Positions 44,216 through 54,043 are shown, counted from the stretch's first letter. The stretch: 64,000 nucleotides of DNA from Candidatus Zhuqueibacterota bacterium (GCA_030950365.1 JAUZRQ010000027.1:1-64000); one strand, 5' to 3'. Program-made: numbers and translations. Notes: generated by a model from the letters alone, not told the origin.

Positions 44216-44519
44216 ACAACTTTAATCCCTTTTCTGCTATTTCGTGCTCTAACGTATTCCTAATCTTAGCTCTGCTTTCAAATTCATCTTCTGAATAGAC
44301 AAGGATTTCAAGCGGCAATTCAATGGACCGGGCCAGGGCTCGGCGAATGGCACGCATGACTTCGATTTTTCTATGGCCTTTCAAATCCAGGACAACACAA
44401 ATATCGATATCGCTACCATTGCCGTCCGTCCCATCCGCCGCCGAACCAAAGATATAAATGGCTTGCGCCCTGAATTTTTGCAGAAAAATTGTTTTGATGG
44501 TTTCAAACTGTGGATTCAT
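44208..44519 (-). CDS. MNT-type nucleotidyltransferase (HEPN partner)
   Basis: About 103 residues from ATG 44519; the frame is open upstream to 44633 but the domain begins here. A minimal nucleotidyltransferase: GS-x-A-(x)n-SDIDICVVL holds the Gly-Ser pair and the two metal aspartates. In HEPN/MNT modules this protein is the antitoxin, often AMPylating the HEPN toxin. Its stop overlaps the HEPN start by 8 bases. The loop between GS and SDID is slightly long (GSAADGTDGNGSDID). Confidence 0.85.
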   Translation of the reverse strand: MNPQFETIKTIFLQKFRAQAIYIFGSAADGTDGNGSDIDICVVLDLKGHRKIEVMRAIRRALARSIELPLEILVYSEDEFESRAKIRNTLEHEIAEKGLKLYG

Positions 44520-45178
44520 TGCTGTTTTATCTGATTGCACTTTCTTCATGATTTTTTTATCATTTAGGATGGCATTTAATAATTCAATAGCAGCGCCGTT
44601 AACGCAATTTCGCTTGAGTATTGCCAATATCATTCAGGATTGCTTGTGTGAAAACAGAGCGAATGAGTCTGCACCGGTAGATTCTTTTAAAACAAGGGCA
44701 CGCTGCTGACAAAGGTCCTTGAATTCATATTAGCAAAAAAAAATCCAATATCAAGAAGTATGGCTTCTACTTAGGCAACAGGACTGAACGACGATGTGCT
44801 ATCCACTAACGTTAAGCTAGGCTGTCAACGATCCCGAAAATTTCTCTCAGAGGCGCCGGGCGCGTAGAGGGTTTCGTTCTGATAATGGAGTTATTTTTTA
44901 TTCGAATGAAAGCCCCCTTTTATTGTGAAAAAGAACAAAGACCGCAAGTATTTACGCAAATCATTTCATCCAATCTCATGCTTAACCCCATCCGCGTTGC
45001 ATCCGTGTGAATCCGTGGCTTCAAAAAAAGTATTTTATGACTGATGAATACCGGAATATCTTTCCAGAGAACAAGCCTGCGATGAGATTCCGGCATTTCA
45101 GCGGCTCCCTTTTGGTCGCCACTGAAAGCCAGAATGACAAAAAATTCTAAATGCTGAATAGTTGCTATTTTAACCTTT
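44520..45178. other. Non-coding spacer, repeat remnants
   Basis: No convincing gene is seen. It contains a degenerate copy of the 25-bp repeat (around 44838-44870) and a fragment gtgtgaatccgtggct (45005-45020) of the second intergenic repeat family. Short open frames here have no recognisable domain or ribosome site. Confidence 0.4.
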
Positions 45179-46885
45179 TCACCCACCCACCTGCAACCGC
45201 CACACCGGCCCATACACGGTTTTGTGCTCACTAACCGCAATCACCTGCCAGTAATAAATTTGGCCCGGTTCGAGCGACCAGGGGATGGGAAATTCGGGCT
45301 CGCGGAGGCCGGTGGCCACGGTGCGCTGCGGCGAGGCCAGGGTGTCCAGCCGGACATCGAAAAACACTGGCTCGCCGCGCGTATGATTGTATTGCCATTG
45401 CAACGTGACATCGCGCGGCACGTCGGTAGCGCTGTCGGCCGGGCGCGGATTGAACAGCGCCAGTCCGACGTCCAGCGTCTCGGGAAAAAGAAACACTTTC
45501 TGCCCATGGTACACGCTATTGTCGATGGCGAACGGCAACTCCAGGGTGGTGCCGGAAATGGGCGCCAGCCGGATGCGGAAGAACGGGCCGAAGCCACCGA
45601 ACGGCAGCGAGCGTTCGGTGATGGAAAACAGGGTGATCCACTCGCTATTGCGCCGGAAGAGCCAGGTGCTGTCCAGCATGCCGCCGTTGGCCTGCCGCAG
45701 CAGCATCAGCGAGTCGATGGCCGCTGATTCGATGCGGAACGTCAGCTCGCTCACGTTGCGCGGAATGTGTTCGAACAGCAGAATGATGATCGCCGCGGAA
45801 TCGGCAAACACTACATCGCAGTAATCGATGCGGCCCTGCCGGTCATCCAGATTGCCCAGCCCGGACAGATCGATGCGCGTGGAGAACCAGTTCAGCGCGT
45901 TCTGATACTGCATTTCCACCCGCACCACGAACTCGTCACGGCGATTGAGGGTCAGATACGTCAACCGGAACTGGCCGCGCAAATTACGGGCAATGGTCTG
46001 CATCTGGCTCTGGATGAGCTCGAGCTGATCGGCCAGATAGTAGCCGCCATCGGTGGTTTCGGCCAACTGGCGTAGAATATCTTCATTGGCAACCTGCCCG
46101 GCGGCGATAACGTGCAACTGCACGCGGTTTGCTTCCGCCAACTTCATCAGCTCTTTGGGCGTGGTGCGACTGCTGGTGTCGAAACCGTCGGTGAGAAAGA
46201 TCAGCATGCGCACGGCATCGTCGGCGGAATTAGCGAACAGATCGATGCCCTGCCGCACCGCATCCCAGATGCGCGTGGAGCCGTGATCCACCGGCTCTGC
46301 GGCGAAATCCATGAGCCGCCGGATGAGCACGGTGGTGTCCGAAGTGAAATAGGACAGGATTTGCGGCTCGAGATTTTTATCGTGAAATTCCAGCAGCGCC
46401 AGCCGATGGCGGGGGGCCAGGGTGTGGATGATGGCCAGGCTGCCGGTCAGCATGCGGTCGATGCCCGTACCCTGCGCATCGCGAAACGTGGCCATGCTGT
46501 TGGTGAAATCCAGCACCAGCACGATATCCAGCGGCACGTCCTTCCAGCGTCGAATAAAAAAATTGGTTTCGCGGTAATCGATCTCGCGGTCGTCCTCGAA
46601 AATGCGCGTTTTGCGCGCCAGCTCGCCGGGATCAATCAGCACGGCGTCGTCATTGGCATCGCGCAGTGAAAAAAAGAAATGGATTTGTCCCGGCTCGCGC
46701 ACCAGTCCCTGCAGCGAGCGAAAGCGTAGGGTTTCCTCGTGCTTACGGAATGAATTGGCGGGTTTGCTGCCATCGGGTGCCGTAGGGGATTTCCCTTCGC
46801 AGCCACCGGCCAGGGCAATCCAGAACGCTACTGCAATAGAAAACCCCATATAGCGCGTGAAGAGCCGGATGACTGAGTTTTTCAT
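45179..46885 (-). CDS. VWA-domain lipoprotein
   Basis: 568 residues from ATG 46885. Signal peptide with lipobox ALAGGC (Cys29). A von Willebrand factor A domain follows at about 118-290, whose metal-ion site reads D126-F-T-N-S130, a DxTxS variant of DxSxS, with TDGFD as the later conserved aspartate loop. An unassigned beta-rich region follows. The last 90 residues look like an FN3/Ig module (RPADSATDVPRDVTLQW ... YYWQVIAVSE). Such proteins bind partners at the outer surface or in the periplasm. No neighbour suggests a pathway. Confidence 0.8.
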   Translation of the reverse strand: MKNSVIRLFTRYMGFSIAVAFWIALAGGCEGKSPTAPDGSKPANSFRKHEETLRFRSLQGLVREPGQIHFFFSLRDANDDAVLIDPGELARKTRIFEDDREIDYRETNFFIRRWKDVPLDIVLVLDFTNSMATFRDAQGTGIDRMLTGSLAIIHTLAPRHRLALLEFHDKNLEPQILSYFTSDTTVLIRRLMDFAAEPVDHGSTRIWDAVRQGIDLFANSADDAVRMLIFLTDGFDTSSRTTPKELMKLAEANRVQLHVIAAGQVANEDILRQLAETTDGGYYLADQLELIQSQMQTIARNLRGQFRLTYLTLNRRDEFVVRVEMQYQNALNWFSTRIDLSGLGNLDDRQGRIDYCDVVFADSAAIIILLFEHIPRNVSELTFRIESAAIDSLMLLRQANGGMLDSTWLFRRNSEWITLFSITERSLPFGGFGPFFRIRLAPISGTTLELPFAIDNSVYHGQKVFLFPETLDVGLALFNPRPADSATDVPRDVTLQWQYNHTRGEPVFFDVRLDTLASPQRTVATGLREPEFPIPWSLEPGQIYYWQVIAVSEHKTVYGPVWRLQVGG

Positions 46886-47152
46886 GGTTCCCGTCACATT
46901 TGGAAACATGGCGTGGCATTTCCCCCCGAGCGGTGCAATGAAGCCTGCGGTAACGGGGCAGATACTCCTCTGTCGGATTGAATCAACCGAATCGGAAGAT
47001 CAGGAGCAGGCGGAAAGAGATGGGAGCGTCATCGTACCGAAAGCTCAGGTGTCGGCGAACGGGATCTGGAATAAGAATCCGACAGATTCAATAGAATGTA
47101 GCGAGCCGATGGCCGATTGTCAAATAGTAAATGGCCGGAACGCTATCTCTTT

Positions 47153-47350
47153 TTATTGAGTCGAGTCTTCATCCATGGCTTTGTAGTAGATGCAAAACCG
47201 GCATTTGCTCCGATTGGCTTTTTGAATGAGCTGAAAAGCTGGATGGTTGCACAGGGTATCGGCAACTTCCCAGCAGGGGGGACCTTCCTTGCGGCCGTAC
47301 ATCACGCAATCGCATTTTTCACAACCCAGATATTCATAACAACGTTGCAT
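47153..47350 (-). CDS. Two-CW-type small cysteine-rich protein
   Basis: 65 residues with eight cysteines (C4, C10, C13, C15, C26, C34, C50, C53). The pattern CYEYLGCEKCDC, GPPCWEV and CRFCIYY matches the two-CW domain family: paired Cys clusters with a conserved CW, probably metal-binding. An unusually strong ribosome site (gaggaggttgta) precedes ATG 47350, so the small frame is real. The function is unknown. It stands alone between the VWA gene and the terminator of the efflux operon. Confidence 0.8.
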   Translation of the reverse strand: MQRCYEYLGCEKCDCVMYGRKEGPPCWEVADTLCNHPAFQLIQKANRSKCRFCIYYKAMDEDSTQ

Positions 47351-47702
47351 TACAACCTCCTCACATGTGGCCCAATCCGAATCTTTATCTTTCGTGGATG
47401 CGGCTCCATCGTTGGAACCGCGCTGCGGTCAAGTTGCTGTGACTGATAGAATGAAAAAAATGTCCCCATTACCCAATTTACATTATCGCTCAATTGGCGC
47501 AGATGGTTGAAAACGTTGTGCGCACCTGGTGAGAAGACGGCGATAAAGCGGCTCCTTTGATTCGGCATGTCTGGCAGGAAGCATGGAGGCTTGAGGTAAA
47601 AAACTCTCCCGTTCATACGGATAAAAAATAAGTACAGGCGGATACGCAATACGCATCCGCCTGCTTTTCACCCCGGAGGAGGACGTCAGGCGTTGGAATG
47701 CA
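47351..47702. other. Intergenic region with terminator
   Basis: No gene is supported apart from the terminator at 47620-47668 (separate entry). The rest shows no recognisable signal beyond the strong ribosome site of the two-CW gene at its left end. Confidence 0.4.
47620..47668 (-). terminator. Terminator of the RND efflux operon
   Basis: Hairpin caggcggat ... atccgcctg (47635-47663). Read on the - strand it is followed by an AT-rich stretch with TTATTTTTTAT. It lies about 40 bases beyond the stop codon at 47703. Confidence 0.75.
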
Positions 47703-48089
47703 TCAACCGGACTCGGACGCGCCTGCCGACATACGCAGCAGCCAGAGAATGCCGGCCCATACAAGGGTGCGAAACACCATAGCGCCGATGCTTTGCGGAG
47801 CCATCGCGCTGCCGACAAAATAATGCACGACAAGCGTCAGCAGGATGGTACCGTGCAGTAAAGCAATAGCCACCGCCAGGCACTCGCCCCGGGAACGCTG
47901 CCGCCACAAAAGCCAGCCGGCGACCACCGAAACCACGCCCATGATCGTGTTGTACCACACCAACCAGGGCAGCACCAGATAATCCGGCTGTTTAATATGC
48001 AGCAACACCGCGCCGCCGGAGGCGATGGAAAGCGCGCCGAGGGACAGCGCCCCAGAAGCGGCCAGTTTGCGTTGTGTGTTGGCTGTCAT
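47703..48089 (-). CDS. Small membrane protein, last gene of efflux operon
   Basis: 128 residues from ATG 48089, preferred over ATG 48092 because of spacing to gggagtt. Four hydrophobic helices at about 12-30, 38-60, 70-92 and 103-120. There is no recognised family. It starts 13 bases after the RND pump gene, so it is co-transcribed and may assist or be regulated with it. Confidence 0.75.
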   Translation of the reverse strand: MTANTQRKLAASGALSLGALSIASGGAVLLHIKQPDYLVLPWLVWYNTIMGVVSVVAGWLLWRQRSRGECLAVAIALLHGTILLTLVVHYFVGSAMAPQSIGAMVFRTLVWAGILWLLRMSAGASESG

Positions 48090-48101
48090 CATAACTCCCT
48101 G

Positions 48102-51100
48102 TCAGGCCGTTTTGGGTTGGCGTCGTTTTAATTTTTGTCCCCATTCATCGAAGGCGTCGTAAAGCACGGGAATCACCACCAGGGTCAAAAACGTCGAGGC
48201 GGTCATGCCGCCGATGACGGCGATGGCCAGCGGCGAGAACCGTTCCGCGCCCAGCGCCCATTCCAGAGCCAGCGGAATCATGCCCACGATGGTGGAGAAT
48301 GAAGTCATCATGATCGGCCGGAAGCGGGTGCCCACCGACTCGATGATCGCCTCGCGGCGCGGTTGCCCTTCCTCGCGACGCTGCCGGATGAAATCCAACA
48401 AGATGATGGAATTGTTCACCACGATGCCCACCAGCAAGATCAGGCCAACCATCACCGGCATGGAGACCGGTTTGCCTGCGATCAGCAGGGCAAGGCCCAC
48501 GCCGATCAAACTCAGCGGTACGGACATCATTACGGTGAGCGGATGGATGAACGAACGGAACTGCGCCACCAGCAGCAGGTACACCGCCAGCATGGCAATG
48601 GCCAGCGCCCCGGCCAGCTCACCGCGCGCCTCGGCCACATCGCTGTTTTCGCCCTGCAGACGGATTTCATAGCCTTTCGGGATGGTTATCTGCTGCAGGG
48701 TTTTTTCCAGATCGGCGGTGACAAAATTGAGCGGCCGGCCTTCATGCAGCGCCAGGATTTCCAATTTGGGCTGCAAGTTTTCCCGTGTCACCAGTCCCTG
48801 CAGATGCACCTCGCGGCCGCGGGCAATGGCGCTCAGCGGCACTACGCTGCCATCGTGCAGCGAAATGGTGCGTACGCGAAAGGCATCGCCTTCCTGCTGA
48901 CGGAATTCCGGCGCATAACGCACGCGGATGGGCGTGTCCTCGCCAAGTCGCCCGCGGAAAATGCCAGCGGTCACGCCGTCCAGCGATTGTGCCAACTCTC
49001 GCGCGGCCATAACCGGTGAAATGCCCAGTTCCCGCGCCCGATTCTTGTTGATAGTGATCACCGTGTTGCGCTGATCCATACGCCAGCGCCGGTACGGATT
49101 CACCACGCCATCCACGGTTTTCATCATCTGCAGCACCTCTTCGCCCAGGCGATCCAGCACCAGCGGATCCTCGCCCTTGATGGCGACGATGATCGACGAG
49201 GCGGTGGTGGCCTTGGCGGTGCTGCCGGATTCCCGCACCACAAAATTTTCAATGTTGGGGATTTTCGCCAGCTTCTTGCGCAGCCTGCCCTGAATCTGCC
49301 AGATGGTTTCCTCACGCTCGGTGCGCGGCGTGAGAGTGATGGCGATATAGCCCTGGGTCGGGCCCTGCACACCGCCGCCGGCAAACGAGTGCATACCCGG
49401 CTCGAAGCCCATCTGGTTGGAAAGCAGCACGATCTCCGGCTCCTGCATCAGGATGGCTTCCACTTCTTGCATCACCTTTTCGGTTTCATCCAGCGAGGAG
49501 CCGGAAGGGGTTTCTATCGTTATGAAGCTGGCACCTCCATCCATTTTGGGAAGAAGCTCCATCCCTCGAAAACGCAATATAATGAGTCCGACAATGAATA
49601 AAATCATTGCGATGGTAATAACCAATAGATGGTGCGAGAGGGATTTGCGCAGCAACCCTACATACAGCGACCGCAATTTATCCATCATTCGGTTCCACGG
49701 TTGCGAAATTTTCTGTGCAAGGCGTTCCATCTTGCCGCCCTCGCGGGTGACCAGGGTGGTGAGGATGGGCACCAGGCCCAGCGCCACCAGCAGCGAAGCG
49801 ACGAACGCGATGATCAGAGTGGCGGCCAGTGGGCCAAAGGTTTTGCCCACGAAGCCGTACAGAAACAACAGCGGAATCAGCACGATGAGGGTGGTTGCCA
49901 CACCGGCGACCACGGCAAATTGAATTTCGGTCGCGCCGGCCATGGCCGCTTTGTCCGGCGTGAGGTTTTCCTCGTGATAGCGCCGCGTAATGTTTTCCAG
50001 AATCACCACAGCACCATCCACTACCATGCCCACCGACAGGATGATCGCCGTGAGCGTGACCATGTTCACCTCGATGTTGAACAGCTTCATGCCGGCGAAG
50101 GTGAGCAAAAACGACATGGGCATGGAGATCGCCACCACGATGCCGCGCCGCAGGCTGCCGAGAAACAGGAAGATGATCAGCGTGGCCAGGAAGAGCGCCT
50201 GCCACACGCTGCCGAACATGTTGCTCACCACCCGCTCAGTGAACGAGGCCGATTCTTCGGCTTCAATGATTTCGATTCGCGGATAACGCTGCAGTAGCTC
50301 GGCGAACTTCTCCCGCGCCAGCCGCACGACTTCCACCGTGTTGGCGTCGTCCTGTTTGAAAATCTGCATGGCAATAGCGGCCTTGCCGTTGACGCGGAAG
50401 CGTGACAGGTCTTCGCCGCCGCCATCGGTCACGGTGGCGACATCGCCCACGCGGATGCGGTAGCCCGCTGGCGTGGTGATGGGAATGTCGGCGATGTCCT
50501 GCAGGTTCTGACTCTGCTCATCGACGCGGAAGGTGTACTGACGGTTTTTGCTGCGGATCTGGCCGGCCGGCGCGCTGATGTTGTGGCTGCGGATGGCGTC
50601 CACCACCGCGCCCAGCCGCAACCGGTGCGCCTCAAGCCGGTTGCGGTCCACCTGCACGGAAATTTCCGGCTGATAGCCGCCGAACACATCCACGATGGCC
50701 ACGCCGGGCACGCGCTGCAGCTCCGGCGCAAGCACGTCCTCGGCCAGCCGCCGCACTTCCACCAGATTGTCGCCAAGCAGCCCGACGGTCAGCACAGGAC
50801 GGCTACTGGTGGAAAATTTGATGACTTGCGGCTCACCGATCTCCCGCGGCAGTTTGCCACGGATGCGCGAGATGGCGTTTTGCACATCCACCGCAGCCAG
50901 ATCCACGGAAACATCATACCGAAACTCGATCGCCACCAGCGACAGGCCGTCCTGCGAGGTGGAGGTCACTTTGTACACGCCTTCCAGCGCGGCGGTTTCT
51001 TTTTCGATGGGATCGGAAACCAGGTCCGCCACATCCTGCGCCGCGGCGCCGGGATAGGGGGTGAGCACATTGACCAGCGGCGGCGCGGTGTCCGGAAACA

Positions 51101-51206
51101 ACTGAATGGGCAGCGTGCGGTACGCCAGCACGCCGAAGATCACCGCGGCGATGGACAGGGCGTACACCACGTACCGGTTACGAAGGGCAAATGCGGCTAA
51201 ATTCAT
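48102..51206 (-). CDS. RND-family efflux pump permease
   Basis: 1034 residues with the AcrB/CusA layout: one N-terminal helix, a large periplasmic domain, five helices, a second periplasmic domain and six helices. Membrane motif MVVDGAVVILEN carries the conserved proton-relay aspartate. VVNNSIILLDF has Asn where AcrB has the relay lysine, as in several RND branches. It exports drugs or other compounds from the periplasm using proton flow. It overlaps the adaptor gene by four bases (ATGA). The operon order on the - strand is tolC, adaptor, pump, small membrane protein. The substrate is unknown. Confidence 0.93.
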   Translation of the reverse strand: MNLAAFALRNRYVVYALSIAAVIFGVLAYRTLPIQLFPDTAPPLVNVLTPYPGAAAQDVADLVSDPIEKETAALEGVYKVTSTSQDGLSLVAIEFRYDVSVDLAAVDVQNAISRIRGKLPREIGEPQVIKFSTSSRPVLTVGLLGDNLVEVRRLAEDVLAPELQRVPGVAIVDVFGGYQPEISVQVDRNRLEAHRLRLGAVVDAIRSHNISAPAGQIRSKNRQYTFRVDEQSQNLQDIADIPITTPAGYRIRVGDVATVTDGGGEDLSRFRVNGKAAIAMQIFKQDDANTVEVVRLAREKFAELLQRYPRIEIIEAEESASFTERVVSNMFGSVWQALFLATLIIFLFLGSLRRGIVVAISMPMSFLLTFAGMKLFNIEVNMVTLTAIILSVGMVVDGAVVILENITRRYHEENLTPDKAAMAGATEIQFAVVAGVATTLIVLIPLLFLYGFVGKTFGPLAATLIIAFVASLLVALGLVPILTTLVTREGGKMERLAQKISQPWNRMMDKLRSLYVGLLRKSLSHHLLVITIAMILFIVGLIILRFRGMELLPKMDGGASFITIETPSGSSLDETEKVMQEVEAILMQEPEIVLLSNQMGFEPGMHSFAGGGVQGPTQGYIAITLTPRTEREETIWQIQGRLRKKLAKIPNIENFVVRESGSTAKATTASSIIVAIKGEDPLVLDRLGEEVLQMMKTVDGVVNPYRRWRMDQRNTVITINKNRARELGISPVMAARELAQSLDGVTAGIFRGRLGEDTPIRVRYAPEFRQQEGDAFRVRTISLHDGSVVPLSAIARGREVHLQGLVTRENLQPKLEILALHEGRPLNFVTADLEKTLQQITIPKGYEIRLQGENSDVAEARGELAGALAIAMLAVYLLLVAQFRSFIHPLTVMMSVPLSLIGVGLALLIAGKPVSMPVMVGLILLVGIVVNNSIILLDFIRQRREEGQPRREAIIESVGTRFRPIMMTSFSTIVGMIPLALEWALGAERFSPLAIAVIGGMTASTFLTLVVIPVLYDAFDEWGQKLKRRQPKTA

Positions 51207-52264
51207 GGCTGCACCTCCTTGGCTGGCACGCTGAACACGCGCACGCTGTCTTTCAGGCTGGCCAGATTGGTAATGGCCACGGCATCGCTACCGTTCCAGG
51301 GAAAATCCGCTTCGATCCAGCCGTTCTGTTCGATGCCCAACCGTACCGGTTGCCGGAAGGCGAGGTCATCGCGAATGACGAAGATGTGCGGCTGGCCGTC
51401 GCGGTCGGCGATGGCGTTGATGGGTACGGCCAACGTGCTCTTGCTTTCCCGGAGGATGAAATTCACGTTCACCGAGGAGCCATTGCGCAGCGCCGCAGCC
51501 TGCGAGGCCGGCACGCTTAACTTTACAATGAACGTACGTGCCGGGCCTTTGCTCATGGGCGACACTTCGGTGACGCGGCTATTGAAACGAACCCGGTTGC
51601 CCGGTTCAATTACCGCCGCTGTGCCCGGCCTGATGCCCTTTTGCAAATCTTCTTCAATCACATCGGTGTGGATTTCCAGTACGCGGTTGCCGAGAAGCAG
51701 GATCGGCTGCCCGGGCATCACGCTCTGTCCCGGTTCCACGAACCACTGCAGCACCTCGCCGGCCACTGGAGATGTTTCGGCAGTTTTCGCCAGCCGAGAT
51801 TGGGCCTCGGTGAGTGCCGCCGTGGCCGAGGTGCAGGCGCGTTTGCTCGCTTCCATCTGCTCGCGCGGCAGGGCGTTGGCCTTCACCAGACGCCGGTCGG
51901 CTTCGTAACGGCGGCACCAGTAATGCTTTTCGGCCTGCAACCGCTGCACCACGGCGCGCAGCTCGGGTGCGTCCAGGATCGCCACGGTATCGCCGACGCT
52001 CACGGTTTCACCTTCAGCAAAGGGCAGCCGCATAACCGTGCCCTGTGCCCGTGCGATGATTTTGACCTCTTTCTGTGAGCGCACTGTGCCCAGGTATTCC
52101 AGCCGGTGGCTCAAATCGATGCGCGCCGGCCGGATGGTGCGTACCGCAATCGGGCGCTCGGTTTCAGTGGCGGCGTCCTGTCTGGAGCAGCCGCCCAGGC
52201 CCGCCAGCAGCACCGCCGCCAGCAGCGCAACCGCCGTTTTATAGTTAAAAAACTGTCGCATCAT
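51203..52264 (-). CDS. RND periplasmic adaptor (membrane-fusion) lipoprotein
   Basis: 353 residues. Signal peptide with lipobox LGGC (Cys26), so anchored in the inner membrane. HlyD/AcrA-type lipoyl hairpin (AQGTVMRLPFAEGETVSVGDTV and SPVAGEVLQWFVEPGQSV), an alpha-helical hairpin, a beta barrel and a membrane-proximal domain. It bridges the pump and the TolC-type channel. It overlaps the pump gene by four bases, giving coupled translation. The last third is compact compared with AcrA. Confidence 0.92.
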   Translation of the reverse strand: MMRQFFNYKTAVALLAAVLLAGLGGCSRQDAATETERPIAVRTIRPARIDLSHRLEYLGTVRSQKEVKIIARAQGTVMRLPFAEGETVSVGDTVAILDAPELRAVVQRLQAEKHYWCRRYEADRRLVKANALPREQMEASKRACTSATAALTEAQSRLAKTAETSPVAGEVLQWFVEPGQSVMPGQPILLLGNRVLEIHTDVIEEDLQKGIRPGTAAVIEPGNRVRFNSRVTEVSPMSKGPARTFIVKLSVPASQAAALRNGSSVNVNFILRESKSTLAVPINAIADRDGQPHIFVIRDDLAFRQPVRLGIEQNGWIEADFPWNGSDAVAITNLASLKDSVRVFSVPAKEVQP

Positions 52265-52304
52265 GATGGGCTCCTTTTATCGGTTTAAAATATTTCAAAT
52301 TCGT

Positions 52305-52385
52305 GGTAGCTGCAGGCTTCAGCCTGCGGAGGATGAACAAAGCCTGAGATTTTCCCTGAGCGAGGTCCGCAAGCTTGCGGCTACC
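52305..52385. repeat. Inverted repeat between tolC and adaptor gene
   Basis: ggtagctgcaggctt (52305-52319) pairs with aagcttgcggctacc (52371-52385) at 13 of 15 positions, giving an 81-bp MITE-like element. Its right end contains the stop codon of the tolC-type gene at 52381-52383, read on the - strand as TAG. Confidence 0.65.
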
Positions 52386-53736
52386 GGTTTTGCGGCTCAG
52401 TCATCATCACAAACCGATGCACATTGGCGGCATTCAACTCCCCGGCGGTTGCATAATAATGTAGCACCGCCAGCCGTTCCTGATAAGCCAGACTCTTTTC
52501 CTGCATCTGCAATTGCAACAGCTCCGTTTCCTGAAACAACAGATCGCTGAGGGAGAGGCGTCCGGCGTCGTACATTTCCTGATACGCTCGAACGGAGGTG
52601 GTCTTGCTGGCCACTGCGGCAGCAATGAGTCGGCGGCGTTCGCGCGCGGCCTGCCATTGTTGCAGGGCCACGCGCAGCTCAGTGACGTGGGCATCACGGG
52701 CGGATTGCAATCCGTTTTCCGCAGCCCGCAGCGACGCTTGCGCCGCCTTCACGCGGGCAATACGGCGACCGCCTTCAAACAGCGGCAGCTTTATAGTGAC
52801 CCCGGCAGCCCACTCGCCAATAAAATCCATGTCCGCGCCGGAGCGGTAGTTGTACACCGCAAATCCGCTGATTTCTGGCAGAAAACTGCGCACGGCCAGC
52901 GATTTCATTGCGCGCGCCTTTTCCATGCGCGCCCGTGCCTGCCGGATTTGCGGTCCCGATTGGCGCAAAAGCGAAGTGTCTGGCACGACCGCGGCGGCGG
53001 TCGTGCCCTGCAGCATCTCCGGGTACACCGGCTGACGACTACCGACGAGCTGAGCCAGACGCAGCGCCAGTTCCTGTTTTTTGCTGTCCATCTCCAGGCT
53101 GTCCACGCGGGCGGATTGCAGTGAGCTGGTCACGATGGCCAGGTCGGCCGGTGACACGCGACCTTCTTGCAATAGCAGGCTGAGTTCGTGGTGTCGTCGC
53201 CGCAGCGAGGCAATGCGCGCGGCGATTAACCGCGCGCGGTCGTTCAACTCCTGCGCCTGGATAAACATCTGTCCGATGCGCTCGATGAGCGATAGCTCGG
53301 CGAGATTTTCCTGCACTCGCGACTCCTGCATACCGGCTTTGGCCGCCCGACGATTGGCCAGGGTGCGGCCGCCACTGAACAGCGGCACCTGCATTTGCAG
53401 CCGCGCTTCGTAAATTTGATCATCCAGCGGCGGAAACACGCCCACCTTGTGGATGGGGATGATGATGTTGGGCTCCTGGTAGCGGGTGTAGCTGGCAAGC
53501 ATGGAAATCTGTGGCAGAAAGCCGCCGGTGGCTTCCCGTACACGGGCCTCGGCAGCGCGGCGCTGTTGGCGCATGGCATCAACCGAAGGATTGCGCTTTA
53601 GCGCAGCGTCCAGCGCCTCCTGCAGGGAAATGGTGGACATTTGCGCTGCGGCAAAGTCGGTCATGCCGAGCAATACCGCAACCACGGCGCCCACGCCGAG
53701 CAGCATCGTTGCCTTTTTTCGGATGAGATGGATCAT
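52381..53736 (-). CDS. TolC-family outer-membrane efflux channel
   Basis: 451 residues. Signal peptide ending near FAAAQ. Two OEP repeats with long helices (KRNPSVDAMRQQRRAAEARV ... and ARMEKARAMKSLAVRSFLPEISGF), the TolC fold. It provides the outer-membrane exit for the pump encoded next. The two C-terminal residues and stop codon are supplied by a terminal repeat (52371-52385), so the tail may have been altered by element insertion. The gap to the adaptor gene is 116 bases and holds that element. Confidence 0.9.
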   Translation of the reverse strand: MIHLIRKKATMLLGVGAVVAVLLGMTDFAAAQMSTISLQEALDAALKRNPSVDAMRQQRRAAEARVREATGGFLPQISMLASYTRYQEPNIIIPIHKVGVFPPLDDQIYEARLQMQVPLFSGGRTLANRRAAKAGMQESRVQENLAELSLIERIGQMFIQAQELNDRARLIAARIASLRRRHHELSLLLQEGRVSPADLAIVTSSLQSARVDSLEMDSKKQELALRLAQLVGSRQPVYPEMLQGTTAAAVVPDTSLLRQSGPQIRQARARMEKARAMKSLAVRSFLPEISGFAVYNYRSGADMDFIGEWAAGVTIKLPLFEGGRRIARVKAAQASLRAAENGLQSARDAHVTELRVALQQWQAARERRRLIAAAVASKTTSVRAYQEMYDAGRLSLSDLLFQETELLQLQMQEKSLAYQERLAVLHYYATAGELNAANVHRFVMMTEPQNR

Positions 53737-54043
53737 GTAAGTGTTTCCCTTATTATTAGTTAATGATCGCTACTTACTGTGACAAAAAAATTTGATTTAT
53801 GAATGGCTGTATTGTAACGGTTCTGCTGTCAAAAACAAATGGCATTCACCCGTCATTGCGAGGAGCGAAACGACGAAGCAATCTCCTTGCATAGGGCCCG
53901 GAGATCGCCATCCGCCAGCAGTCGGACAGGCGCCTCGGCTAACCGGGGGAGATGCGCGATGGCGCGTCCTGTTATCGCTTGCTGACAGGGCTGAACAAAA
54001 TCAATGAAATTTTCGTGCCGTTCCATTTTCCGTAGAGTCACTT
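53737..54043. other. Intergenic region with dispersed repeat
   Basis: No gene. A repeat starts at 53843 (cattcacccgtcattgcgag, 19 of 20 identical to 4552-4571) and runs through a gc-rich block to about 53990. A candidate regulator site at 53754-53777 precedes the tolC gene (separate entry). Confidence 0.5.
53754..53777 (-). promoter_or_regulatory. Possible TetR-type operator upstream of tolC gene
   Basis: On the - strand gtaagta-gcgatcatt-aactaata shares GTxAGT, CGAT and AACTAATA with the palindrome upstream of the cytochrome/tetR unit, with two extra bases at the centre. The match is imperfect; the call rests on shared half-sites and position. Confidence 0.35.

Noticed and set aside
45224-45727. 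Long + strand frames opposite the VWA gene
   Set aside because: Complementary-strand shadows of a GC-rich gene with clear domains on the - strand.
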